Positions 52,648-60,488 of a stretch of 64,000 bases of DNA are shown one piece after another. The notes under the pieces are model-generated. The model made no database searches and was not told the origin of the DNA. It saw only the letters and a list, made by a program, of their open reading frames with translations. The stretch is from positions 1 to 64,000 of the IMG/VR virus record IMGVR_UViG_3300033149_002227, one strand, 5' to 3'. This DNA is from a virus. How positions within the stretch are numbered: position 1 is the first letter of the stretch; each line of letters opens with the position of its first letter. Made by a program: the position numbers and the translations under genes.

Positions 52648-53421
52648 TTAGTCAGATCGTTGGGTTTTCATTAAACCAAATGTTTCTAGGGTTCGGGCTC
52701 CAATATCAAGTTCCCACCATTTGAAACCGTTTCTATACCGATTTGGGTACTTATGATGGTTGTTGTGCCAACCTTCACCCGGAGCGAGCATGTTCACCCA
52801 CCAGTTATTGGTACTAGAGTCCGCTGGTCTGAGGTCATAAGTTCGGTATCCAAACATATGACTGATAGCGTTGACGTGGCTATATGCATGAAATGCAAAA
52901 ACCGCAGGTAGACAATAACCAAATACCATCAATAATGGATCGATCAAGAATAACAATCCCGCCCATGCGAACAGTATCTTGAAGTAGTGTTGTTGGCAGA
53001 ACCTAACATGCGGGTTCTTCATTAAATCCCGAACCATTCCCTTTGGAATTTCAAATGGGTTCCATAGATGGAAGTACGCTCGCACACCACCAAGGATTTT
53101 TGGCGAGTGTGGGTCTTTCTCGGTATCACAATACGCGTGATGTAAACGATGGGTACCAGCCCACCCCATTGGCGTTCCGCCAGTAGCCAAACACCCACTG
53201 TAGATCATCAGAACCTCAAACCACTTGTATGTGGTGAAACTCTTGTGGGCGAGATAGCGATGAAAACCAACACTGATACCGATTGATCCGATAACACAGT
53301 ACCAGAATGCATATCCAGCAGCCCACATCCACCATGACCCATATATGAATGCGGGAATTAATGCAAGGTGATTCAGTATGTGAAGAATTCGTAGTTTGTT
53401 TGAAAAGTTTAGCTCAGGCAT
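52648..53421 (-). CDS. Fatty-acid (acyl-CoA type) desaturase
   Basis: 257 residues. Three histidine boxes: HRYLAH (54-59), HRLHH (91-95) and HNNHH (219-223), which hold the di-iron site of membrane desaturases. Several hydrophobic segments lie between them (about 20-55, 65-90, 150-190). Length is somewhat shorter than the usual 300-380, but the boxes are complete. It would introduce a cis double bond into an acyl chain in the host membrane. It overlaps the following oxygenase gene by 13 nt at its start, so the two are co-translated. Confidence 0.88.
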   Translation of the reverse strand: MPELNFSNKLRILHILNHLALIPAFIYGSWWMWAAGYAFWYCVIGSIGISVGFHRYLAHKSFTTYKWFEVLMIYSGCLATGGTPMGWAGTHRLHHAYCDTEKDPHSPKILGGVRAYFHLWNPFEIPKGMVRDLMKNPHVRFCQQHYFKILFAWAGLLFLIDPLLMVFGYCLPAVFAFHAYSHVNAISHMFGYRTYDLRPADSSTNNWWVNMLAPGEGWHNNHHKYPNRYRNGFKWWELDIGARTLETFGLMKTQRSD

Positions 53422-54086
53422 GGCACCATATCCTCGATAGCATTATAGAAGCAGCCCGTAATAATAACGATACGGGGCTCGTCACTCAGCACCTCAACAC
53501 AGTGGTTGTATCCGGTATTTTTAAACCATACTTCCCCGGGCTTCATGACCTGTGTTTCGATTACCCCACAGCGTTCAATTTTGAATTCTTGCACCCCTTG
53601 TATCATGATGCTTGCACGACACGCATAGTTGGTATTGGTATCGATATGCCAACCGACCGTTCCCTTCGGTGGGGCAATTGCGATGCGTGATCGAAAGTGG
53701 GGGTTGACGAATTGATTAATCAACGGCCCGAAACGGGGTTCTTGATAGTTTTGGTATTCCCACTCATCTGGAACTTCGTCTGCGCCCTCGGGGCGATCTC
53801 CGGTGGTCTGAAGTAGAAGTTGCCTGTAGGCAGGGAGACTTTGATGAAAAAAATCTTTTAACATACAGGCTTGTGCGATTTCATAAACGTCTGAATTATT
53901 AACATCGCTATAATCGTCGGGGTGACTCGCGATTCGCGCCATGACTAATTCCTTTAAGGCAAGGAAGGAAGTTTCGTCATATTCCCCAAGTTGTTGGAAG
54001 GTGGGTAACAACTTTCTGTCGGGTCCGTTGTTTCCGTGACACCGTGCTCTCATACGATGTTTATCTTGAAGTGCATATTGGCTCAT
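53409..54086 (-). CDS. 2-oxoglutarate/Fe(II) oxygenase-like protein 4
   Basis: 225 residues from ATG 54086 (MSQYALQD). The promoter's -10 lies at 54116-54111, so upstream starts at 54110 or 54104 would be at or before the transcript start. Iron triad His147, Asp149 (WHIDTNTN), His195 (GYNHCVEV) and Arg205 (EPRIVII). N-terminal NNGPDRKLLPTF matches NGPGRNDLPTY of the oxygenase at 51954. It would hydroxylate an unknown substrate, possibly together with the neighbouring desaturase. Confidence 0.8.
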   Translation of the reverse strand: MSQYALQDKHRMRARCHGNNGPDRKLLPTFQQLGEYDETSFLALKELVMARIASHPDDYSDVNNSDVYEIAQACMLKDFFHQSLPAYRQLLLQTTGDRPEGADEVPDEWEYQNYQEPRFGPLINQFVNPHFRSRIAIAPPKGTVGWHIDTNTNYACRASIMIQGVQEFKIERCGVIETQVMKPGEVWFKNTGYNHCVEVLSDEPRIVIITGCFYNAIEDMVPCLS

Positions 54087-54110
54087 ATTTGTGTTCTCCG
54101 CCATAATCAC

Positions 54111-54139
54111 AATATATACCGTCGCAGTATAAGTGTCAA
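54111..54139 (-). promoter_or_regulatory. Sigma70-type promoter for the oxygenase-desaturase unit
   Basis: Minus strand: TTGACA (54139-54134), 17 bp, TATATT (54116-54111). Predicted transcript start about 18 nt before ATG 54086. Confidence 0.75.
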
Positions 54140-54164
54140 GGCTTTCAGGTATTAATATTTATCA

Positions 54165-54172
54165 GTAAATAC
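54165..54172 (+). promoter_or_regulatory. Late promoter of the Met-Pro-Met-Asp protein
   Basis: GTAAATAC, TAAATA at 54166-54171, 23 bp before ATG 54194; identical in form to the element at 5461. Confidence 0.7.
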
Positions 54173-54193
54173 ACTGATAACGAGGAGCTTACC

Positions 54194-55498
54194 ATGACCA
54201 ATATCGACTTACAAGTAGCATTAATGGAATCCGGTCGCATGAATCTCATGCATTTACCGTCGGGAGCCATTTCGTGGTTGTGGGATCGTCCGACAAAACA
54301 AATTGATGCTGCCGAGTCCCTAGCGGTCGCAGCCAATGCACACGGCAACCCCGTGGTGGATGCTTCATTGTTAAAAGCTGACCAGAATGTGTTACTGATA
54401 AAATGCGAAGGAGGTGAGTCTTTTCGAATATACCCTGATGGCGGCTTTTCCCACAATGATTCACCCATGGATATCGGGGGTTGTTCGTCTGTGCTTCAAG
54501 GTATGCAGCAGGATGAGTGCCCAATGGACGACAACGGACACCAAATGCCTATGGATATGCCTATGGATATGCCTATGGATATGCCTATGGATATGCCTAT
54601 GGATATGCCTATGGATATGCCTATGGTGATGGGTGAGTCCGACGAATTTAAGCCATTCGAATTAACAACATACCGGACGGATGGTGATGTATGGATAACC
54701 GGATACAATGATCTGAAGGCTGCTATATCTTTCGGCAAAGGAGAAATGGGTGATGGCGAAACCGTGGGATTTACAGTAACCGCCCCAACCAAAAATGCCT
54801 TTTCAAAACCAGAAATGTACCATCAGGAAGGCGAGGTGGCCGAGGATGCCGGTAATGATGAGCACATGGACGCAGAGGCTCCTGAGAGCGGCGTAGCGAC
54901 GCCCATTGGTATGACCAACCTAGCAGGCGAACCAACCATGGACGAGGCTGACGGGGCTGGTGGTGGCTTCTCAATGGGTTCTGGCTCTGGTGCACCATAC
55001 GTTGGTGACATGGCAATGGATGCTGACCCAGAACTTGAAAATCTGGTAACATCTCGTGGACTTGGTGAAGCCAGTGTTCATATGTTTCGTAACGAGAGTG
55101 ACGAAGCCCTGAGCGCCCTCGCTGAAGCATTAGGTATGGATGAGTATGACCCATCGGACGATATGGTAGATGTTGAGAATATCAATCTGGAAGTTTATGA
55201 CGAATCTACCGATTCATATCAGGAATTTCCTGTCTCCGTTGAGTGGAACGTAGAACCAACTGAATACGAGGGTCAATATCTATTCTACCAAGGTAGTGCG
55301 GACGTGGAAAGTATCAACCTAGTTAACCCAATTCGGGTCAACGGGAAGGTATACCGGCAGATGGATGATGAATTGGCGGCTCTTATTTTACAAACGTATA
55401 ACACGAAAGAGACATCGTTATCGGATTACATTGCTGACCAATATGCTCACAAAATCGACATACCTCAGCACAAGTACCCAGACTCATCACGTAATTAA
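54194..55498 (+). CDS. Acidic virion-type protein with Met-Pro-Met-Asp repeats
   Basis: 434 residues, with a GAGGAGC ribosome site. The N-terminal domain (about 1-100) is ordered; a repeat MPMD, six perfect copies plus a variant (about 118-145), forms a low-complexity arm. A Gly/Asp/Met-rich acidic linker continues to about 290, and a C-terminal domain follows (about 300-434: ESTDSYQEFPVSVEWN). Late promoter and size fit a virion or head-decorating protein. The Met-rich acidic stretch could bind metal, for instance copper, but no known domain was seen. Confidence 0.7.
   Translation: MTNIDLQVALMESGRMNLMHLPSGAISWLWDRPTKQIDAAESLAVAANAHGNPVVDASLLKADQNVLLIKCEGGESFRIYPDGGFSHNDSPMDIGGCSSVLQGMQQDECPMDDNGHQMPMDMPMDMPMDMPMDMPMDMPMDMPMVMGESDEFKPFELTTYRTDGDVWITGYNDLKAAISFGKGEMGDGETVGFTVTAPTKNAFSKPEMYHQEGEVAEDAGNDEHMDAEAPESGVATPIGMTNLAGEPTMDEADGAGGGFSMGSGSGAPYVGDMAMDADPELENLVTSRGLGEASVHMFRNESDEALSALAEALGMDEYDPSDDMVDVENINLEVYDESTDSYQEFPVSVEWNVEPTEYEGQYLFYQGSADVESINLVNPIRVNGKVYRQMDDELAALILQTYNTKETSLSDYIADQYAHKIDIPQHKYPDSSRN
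54545..54616 (+). repeat. Six 12-bp tandem repeats (ATGCCTATGGAT)
   Basis: Six exact copies of the 12-bp unit at 54545-54616, followed by a partial variant to about 54626. The period keeps the reading frame, so changes in copy number only change arm length. Confidence 0.9.
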
Positions 55499-56040
55499 TT
55501 AACCTCGACAGGAAGTCCCTGACTGAGGTCGTAATATTTGCCTGACCAAAAACCAAATTGACCCTTCCGAATGCGACCTTTCCACCAGCGGAACTTAACT
55601 CCGGCTTCTTCAAATATTCCCAGAACTTCATCATGGTCAGCATCCCATACGGCATCGTCATTGCGTGACATCTTGAATGCCATCTGACCCTCCGCGTGAA
55701 CGATGATTTCGGAGATTCCCGATTGAATCACCCCACGAGCGCAGGGCGTACATGGTAACCAATTAATGTAGAGTTTGGCACCAAGGCAACTCGTACCCTT
55801 GCGTCCTGCGTTGTATATCGCATTACGCTCGGCATGCTCGAAGTATTGATATTTCAGCGGGCGCTGTTGTCTTTCAAGAGTATCCTCGATCCCTCGTGGG
55901 TACCCGTTGTAGCCGAAACTGATTGGCGTGTTGTCTTGGTCAGCTATATAACAACCTGAGTGTGTACTTTCGTCGGGGCTGCGATCTGCAACCTCGTAGC
56001 ACATGTTCATGTACATTTGATCCCACGATGGTCTGTCCAT
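55495..56040 (-). CDS. dCMP deaminase
   Basis: 181 residues from ATG 56040. The zinc-binding catalytic motif is HAE at 69-71 (HAERNAIYNA) with PCTPC at 96-100, as in deoxycytidylate deaminases. It makes dUMP from dCMP for phage dTTP synthesis. The TSGxx-type start region (DESTHSGCYI) and WGIED-like FGYNGYPRGIED are also family features. It converges on the preceding plus-strand gene, with the two stop codons sharing TTAATTAA. Confidence 0.9.
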   Translation of the reverse strand: MDRPSWDQMYMNMCYEVADRSPDESTHSGCYIADQDNTPISFGYNGYPRGIEDTLERQQRPLKYQYFEHAERNAIYNAGRKGTSCLGAKLYINWLPCTPCARGVIQSGISEIIVHAEGQMAFKMSRNDDAVWDADHDEVLGIFEEAGVKFRWWKGRIRKGQFGFWSGKYYDLSQGLPVEVN

Positions 56041-56068
56041 TTCGAATTCCAAGTTTGGTGTATAAACA

Positions 56069-56097
56069 CATATAGTATCGTTTGTGGCACCGGTCAA
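56069..56097 (-). promoter_or_regulatory. Sigma70-type promoter of dCMP deaminase
   Basis: Minus strand: TTGACC (56097-56092), 17 bp, TATATG (56074-56069). The -35 lies 4 bp from the -35 of the divergent promoter at 56102. Confidence 0.6.
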
Positions 56098-56101
56098 GTG
56101 A

Positions 56102-56130
56102 TTGACAGACCGCCGTGTGGGTGTTATAGT
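56102..56130 (+). promoter_or_regulatory. Sigma70-type promoter of the kinase-phosphatase
   Basis: TTGACA (56102-56107), 17 bp, TATAGT (56125-56130), 24 bp before ATG 56154. Back-to-back with the dCMP deaminase promoter. Confidence 0.75.
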
Positions 56131-56153
56131 TACGGGATGAATGGAGAAACAAA

Positions 56154-57500
56154 ATGAAAACGATTCCAATAGGACCATCAATAGTGATGATGGTCGGTCC
56201 TTCTGGGGCTGGCAAGAGTACATTGATAGAAAGGCACTTCAACTCGCGTGAAGTCATTTCTACCGATGCTCTGCGCGTGGAATTTACCGGCGACAAGCGT
56301 CGGCAAGATAAGGACGATGAGGTGCTGGCCGAGGTCAGTCGCCGTGTCGAAGCGAAAATTAATGTCGGGCAGCGCGTTGTTATCGACGCCACCCACGTGC
56401 GCGACCAAGATCGTCGCCGCTCACTCGAACTCGGACTGATGCTGGATGTCCCAATAACCTACTTGGTGGTGAACCGGTCGGTTGAATCCAAAATGCAAAA
56501 AGCAGGTTGGAGAAAGGACATTTACGTTAAGAAGCTCACTAGCGGAAAACTTGTTAGCCTCATCGAGGCACACGAAGATACCTTCGTAGCCAACGAACAC
56601 AAAATTCTTGCCGGTGACAGTCAAGGTAAGAAAGTCACGGTTATCGATACTCGCGTGGAAGAGTTCAAAGTCGCCCGCGAACTATCACGGGAAAATCCGG
56701 TTGAACAGTTGATATCGAGTGGTTTCAATCGCGTGCGTGTCGTCGCTGACGTGCACGGAAATCTGGAATCATTTCGTAAGGCTATCGACGTACCCGAGGA
56801 CACCTTCCTGTTGTTTTTGGGAGACCTATTGGACTACGATGTCCGTGGTATCCAGATTGTAGAACGTGTGTACAAAATGGTTCAAGAAGGCCGTGCTATC
56901 ACTCTTCGTGGTAATCACGAACGGAAGATTGCGAACTGGGTTGTCAAGGAGCGTGGTAACGGTTTCGAAGGGAGTATCACTTCCGGCAACGACTTCACTG
57001 TTAATATGGTTAAGGCTATGACGCCAGCGCGTCGTGCTTTGTGGGAACGAAGGTTCCTAGCTCTGGTTGACCTGTCTCCTGATTGGATACAACTGGATCG
57101 GTTTCTATTCGTTCACGGTGCAGCACACCGCTCTATTTGGGATGATACATTATTCCGTGCAGAGGAAGAATCGAAGCGTATGGCCATGGCCATGTTCGGT
57201 GAGTCCACAGGCAAGACCATCGGCGGTTACCCTGAGCGGTTGTACAACTGGGTTGATGATATTCCCACCCGACACACCGCTGTCGTTGGGCATGCCGTAC
57301 TGTCAACCGAGGAGCCATTAACCAAAACCAATGACAAGGGTGGTAAGGCTATTTTCCTTGACACTGGTTCCTCGAAGGACATAGATGACTTCGGTCGCGG
57401 TCCTGCTGTTCGTGGACACCTGTCATGGATGGAACTGAGCATTGGGGCTTTGTCACGCAATGGCAGCTATGTGGTGTTCGATGCATTTGGTCGGGACTGA
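56154..57500 (+). CDS. Polynucleotide kinase-phosphatase (bacterial Pnkp-like, ligase domain absent)
   Basis: 448 residues. N-terminal P-loop kinase GPSGAGKST (15-23), with the later IDATHVRDQDR motif typical of 5'-polynucleotide kinases. The C-terminal half is a calcineurin-like phosphatase: ADVHG (Asp199, His201), GDLLD (Asp224), GNHE (254-256), FVHGA (His321) and GHAV (His380). The order kinase then metallophosphatase is that of bacterial Pnkp, not T4 Pnkp, whose phosphatase is HAD-type. Such an enzyme would heal 5'-OH and 2',3'-cyclic phosphate ends before sealing. The ligase partner here is a separate gene at 59487. Confidence 0.85.
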   Translation: MKTIPIGPSIVMMVGPSGAGKSTLIERHFNSREVISTDALRVEFTGDKRRQDKDDEVLAEVSRRVEAKINVGQRVVIDATHVRDQDRRRSLELGLMLDVPITYLVVNRSVESKMQKAGWRKDIYVKKLTSGKLVSLIEAHEDTFVANEHKILAGDSQGKKVTVIDTRVEEFKVARELSRENPVEQLISSGFNRVRVVADVHGNLESFRKAIDVPEDTFLLFLGDLLDYDVRGIQIVERVYKMVQEGRAITLRGNHERKIANWVVKERGNGFEGSITSGNDFTVNMVKAMTPARRALWERRFLALVDLSPDWIQLDRFLFVHGAAHRSIWDDTLFRAEEESKRMAMAMFGESTGKTIGGYPERLYNWVDDIPTRHTAVVGHAVLSTEEPLTKTNDKGGKAIFLDTGSSKDIDDFGRGPAVRGHLSWMELSIGALSRNGSYVVFDAFGRD

Positions 57501-57846
57501 AAAACCACACAACCAACGTCGCGTATGGTTTGCATACGCGATGTTGGTTTTAATGAACATCATCGACGTGGTGTTCACCCGCACAGCCCTCTTCGTGAAC
57601 ACCACTGAAGCCAATCCCGTTATGAACCACATGTACCAGAACTTCGGTATATGGGGTATAATTGCCGTGAAGATATTTTTCCTGACATTACTCGGATTCA
57701 CGATTAAACACCTCCCACAACTACATGCAGGTTACCGAACAGTATTTTATTGCGCAGTTGGAATCTACGGATTACTGGCTGCTTACCACGCATACTGGTT
57801 ATTCGGAATAGACCCCCGATGGATAAGTAATATACACTTTGGATAA
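57481..57846 (+). CDS. Small membrane protein, DUF5658-like
   Basis: 121 residues from ATG 57481 (overlapping the kinase-phosphatase by 20 nt). Three hydrophobic helices, about residues 20-38, 60-80 and 90-110. The first has NIIDVVFTRTALF and the loop TTEANPVMNHM, matching the D..T...E.NP pattern of the DUF5658 family. Function unknown; it would sit in the inner membrane. It ends at the beginning of the protease transcript. Confidence 0.7.
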   Translation: MHLVGTEKPHNQRRVWFAYAMLVLMNIIDVVFTRTALFVNTTEANPVMNHMYQNFGIWGIIAVKIFFLTLLGFTIKHLPQLHAGYRTVFYCAVGIYGLLAAYHAYWLFGIDPRWISNIHFG

Positions 57847-57861
57847 TTGGAGAAATTAATT

Positions 57862-59487
57862 ATGCTACGTACAAAATCATCAAGTTGGTTCATTCCATTC
57901 TGCTTTGTCGGAGCGTTGATAGGTATAATTCTCACGACCGGTCACTCTCCTGCCGCCCAACTCCGCTACGACACCAGTTCTCAACTGAATTACGGCGAAC
58001 AATTCCAACGGGTACTCGATGCAATACGTGGCAATAGCGTTAATGCCGAGGCAGTAAAATCAGAGGAAGATTTATTCAATATTGCCGTCGATGCCATTTT
58101 GGAAAAAATTGGTGATAAGCACGGAAGATATTTTTCCGCTGAAGAATACCAACGGTTACAAGGCGACCTTCGACCTGCAAATTATACCGGTGTGGGGATT
58201 CAAATTGCTCCCGGCGCAGGTGGTGCCATTATTCTCAACATATTTGACAATTCTCCATTGCATAACATGGGCGTTAGAGTAGGTGATTTAATCACCGCTG
58301 CTGGTTCTCTGGGTGAACCGATGGTTGAATACGATCCAGAAGACCTGATGGTAATCGTAACCGCAATTAAAGGACGGGCAGGGACGGATGTTATATTAAA
58401 CACCAGACGTGGAACTCGGAACCTTCCGCCTATTACTGTTCCACGAATACAGACTAGAAATCAATACGTGTATATGAAACGTTCCGAGACCGGAGTTCTC
58501 ACAATACGAGTGACACAGTTTTCCGGTTCAGTCATCGGTGATATCAAATCTATGCTATCAGATCGAGGGTGGTTAGGTAGAAACGACGTGCTGGATACGA
58601 GTATTATCAAAGGTGTGGTTTTGGATTTGCGGGGTAATCCCGGTGGTATATTGGGTCAAGCGGTATACGTTAGTGATTTGTTTCTCCCAAAGGACGTATC
58701 AGCAGTTCGCGTCATCGAGCGCCCCGAAGTTGAAGGCGGACCGGCTATGGCGTATAATTACCTAACTGCTGACGAAAGAATGTTCCCTGTTGATATTCCA
58801 CGAGTAATATTGATAAACGGCGGTTCGGCGTCTGCATCGGAAATCGTTGCCGGAGCAGTACAAACACATGCCGAAGGTCTCATCATGGGTATTAAATCCT
58901 ACGGTAAAGGTTCGGTGCAAACTGTCATTGATTTGCCCGGAGGAACCGGCATTAAAACCACCTCGGCTATCTACTTTGCGGGTGGCACCATGGAAATCGA
59001 TGGTATCGGAGTAATGCCTGATGCTGTAGTTCTTCAACCCGACCCTATCGGACTGAGTGCCGACGACAAGAGTTTCAATGGTCACCTTATAAAGATTTCA
59101 ATGGACCCCGAAATGGATCACCAATTGAATGTGGCTCATACTTACATCAATGCATTTATCAGTGGTGAGCATGTATTGGACGTACCGGAATCACGACAGG
59201 CTGCGGAAAACAAAGCACACGGTGCTGAAACCAAACTCATAAACATTTGCGACCAACGGGGACTTCGGGGTTGTCCACCAGTGGATATCACATTATTCGA
59301 AAACATTGATCACGGTTCGTTTTTATCAGATACGGATGCTGCGGGTTGGATGTGTTACCCAGACGAAGGAGAAACCGAGTGGGACGACATGTCATTTCTG
59401 GATGGCTACGGCATAAGTGATTTATTCAGCCTTTCTTTATCGGGCCAAATGTGTCCAAATGACGAAATAACATTTACGTTGGAATAA
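57862..59487 (+). CDS. S41 C-terminal-processing protease-like enzyme
   Basis: 541 residues from ATG 57862 (TTGGAGAAATTAATT ribosome site). N-terminal signal or anchor helix (WFIPFCFVGALIGIIL, about 9-24), then a PDZ-type domain (GVGIQI, VGDLITAAG, about 110-175), then the S41 core: LDLRGNPGG, GGSASASEI with nucleophile Ser324, and SYGKGS with Lys349, 25 residues on as in CtpA. The C-terminal 130 residues are acidic and unrecognised. It would work in the periplasm on C-termini of membrane or exported proteins. Confidence 0.88.
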   Translation: MLRTKSSSWFIPFCFVGALIGIILTTGHSPAAQLRYDTSSQLNYGEQFQRVLDAIRGNSVNAEAVKSEEDLFNIAVDAILEKIGDKHGRYFSAEEYQRLQGDLRPANYTGVGIQIAPGAGGAIILNIFDNSPLHNMGVRVGDLITAAGSLGEPMVEYDPEDLMVIVTAIKGRAGTDVILNTRRGTRNLPPITVPRIQTRNQYVYMKRSETGVLTIRVTQFSGSVIGDIKSMLSDRGWLGRNDVLDTSIIKGVVLDLRGNPGGILGQAVYVSDLFLPKDVSAVRVIERPEVEGGPAMAYNYLTADERMFPVDIPRVILINGGSASASEIVAGAVQTHAEGLIMGIKSYGKGSVQTVIDLPGGTGIKTTSAIYFAGGTMEIDGIGVMPDAVVLQPDPIGLSADDKSFNGHLIKISMDPEMDHQLNVAHTYINAFISGEHVLDVPESRQAAENKAHGAETKLINICDQRGLRGCPPVDITLFENIDHGSFLSDTDAAGWMCYPDEGETEWDDMSFLDGYGISDLFSLSLSGQMCPNDEITFTLE

Positions 59488-60221
59488 TGTCGAAGTTCCC
59501 AACAATCAAGACAATCGACGACGTACTGCCGTTCGTCAAGCATCACGAAGAGTTCACCGTGACTGAACATCAATGGGGTATATCAATTGATTACCAGACA
59601 CCAGATGTAACCACGTTCAATACCCCACAGGCGAGAGAATGTCGCGGCATAAAATTCCGCTTGGACGGTAGTCTTCTAGCTCGCCCTTATCACAAGTTCT
59701 TCAATATCGGTGGTTCGCGAATGCGCACTGAAGCATTGATTGCGTCAGGGCGCTTCGACAACAAACACACTATCCTCTATATGCCGCATGGCTCGATGAT
59801 TCACCCAATCGTTCATAATGACACGGTGTTCTTTTGCACCCGCTCGGGGATCACTGACGTAGCTGAGCAAGCACTCAGGTTTGTCACGCCTGTCCACGAC
59901 TCACAGAACGCCGGACCGTGGTGTACGGATTTCTGCTATGATTTGGCAAAATCAAATCTCACAGCAATTTTTGAATGGTGCCCCCAAGTTGAACCCGTTC
60001 AAAAATATCCAGCAAACAGGCTAGTACTGACCGCTATCCGTACAAATCAAACTGGGGAATACCTCAGCTATGACAGCATGCGAGCACTAGCCGGTTCGTA
60101 CTATATTCCTATGATCGGTTCCTTCGATGGCGACTGGACAGACGTTGCGAAAAATGAAAGTTATGTCATTCGGTGGAATGATGGTATGATGGGTAAACTC
60201 AGAAATAATCGCGGAAAATGA
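59487..60221 (+). CDS. Rnl1-like RNA ligase remnant, catalytic lysine replaced
   Basis: 244 residues. T4 Rnl1-type landmarks are clear: ECRGIKF, RPYHKFFNIG, FEW (motif III-like), LTAIRTNQTGEYLSYD and a final ESYVIRW...GKLR stretch. But the KxDGS adenylation motif, Lys99 in T4, reads MPHGS with Met at the identical position 99. The protein also stops after motif V, lacking the C-terminal domain of T4 Rnl1 (374 residues). It probably cannot form the lysyl-AMP intermediate. It may bind RNA, compete with host ligases or act on pre-adenylated ends. Overlaps the protease gene by 1 nt. Confidence 0.75.
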   Translation: MSKFPTIKTIDDVLPFVKHHEEFTVTEHQWGISIDYQTPDVTTFNTPQARECRGIKFRLDGSLLARPYHKFFNIGGSRMRTEALIASGRFDNKHTILYMPHGSMIHPIVHNDTVFFCTRSGITDVAEQALRFVTPVHDSQNAGPWCTDFCYDLAKSNLTAIFEWCPQVEPVQKYPANRLVLTAIRTNQTGEYLSYDSMRALAGSYYIPMIGSFDGDWTDVAKNESYVIRWNDGMMGKLRNNRGK

Positions 60222-60222
60222 T

Positions 60223-60471
60223 ATGGATTTAAGCAATTACGGAGAAGATATTTTGACTGCTGATGGGTTGGACGATGCCATAATCGGTGTCGGTACCCGA
60301 TGTGGTCAACCACCCATTGCAGTGTACGATGTATCGAAGGTGCTTGACATTCTCGTGGATCGCGACGGCATGACATATGAAGAAGCTGAAGAATACTTCG
60401 GTTTCAATATCGAAGGAGCGTGGGTCGGGGGACAAACCCCAATCTGGCTTCGCGTACCAGAGCAAGACTAA
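60223..60471 (+). CDS. Small conserved phage protein (GLDDAIIG type)
   Basis: 82 residues. Pattern DGLDDAIIGVGTRCGQPP, VYDVSKVLDILVDRDGM and EEAEEYFGFNIEGAWVGGQTP is recognisable from small phage and bacterial proteins of unknown function. It starts one base after the ligase-like stop codon, with GGAAAATG as its only ribosome site. Confidence 0.7.
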   Translation: MDLSNYGEDILTADGLDDAIIGVGTRCGQPPIAVYDVSKVLDILVDRDGMTYEEAEEYFGFNIEGAWVGGQTPIWLRVPEQD

Positions 60472-60488
60472 CTCACTAGGAGAAAGAA

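Noticed and set aside
54545-54626. CRISPR-like repeat array
   Set aside because: The 12-bp units are contiguous without spacers and encode MPMD in frame; it is a coding microsatellite. No CRISPR array was seen elsewhere.
56041-56223. Longer N-terminus of dCMP deaminase to 56223
   Set aside because: The extension runs through the divergent promoters and reads like non-coding sequence. ATG 56040 fits the family start and follows the promoter.
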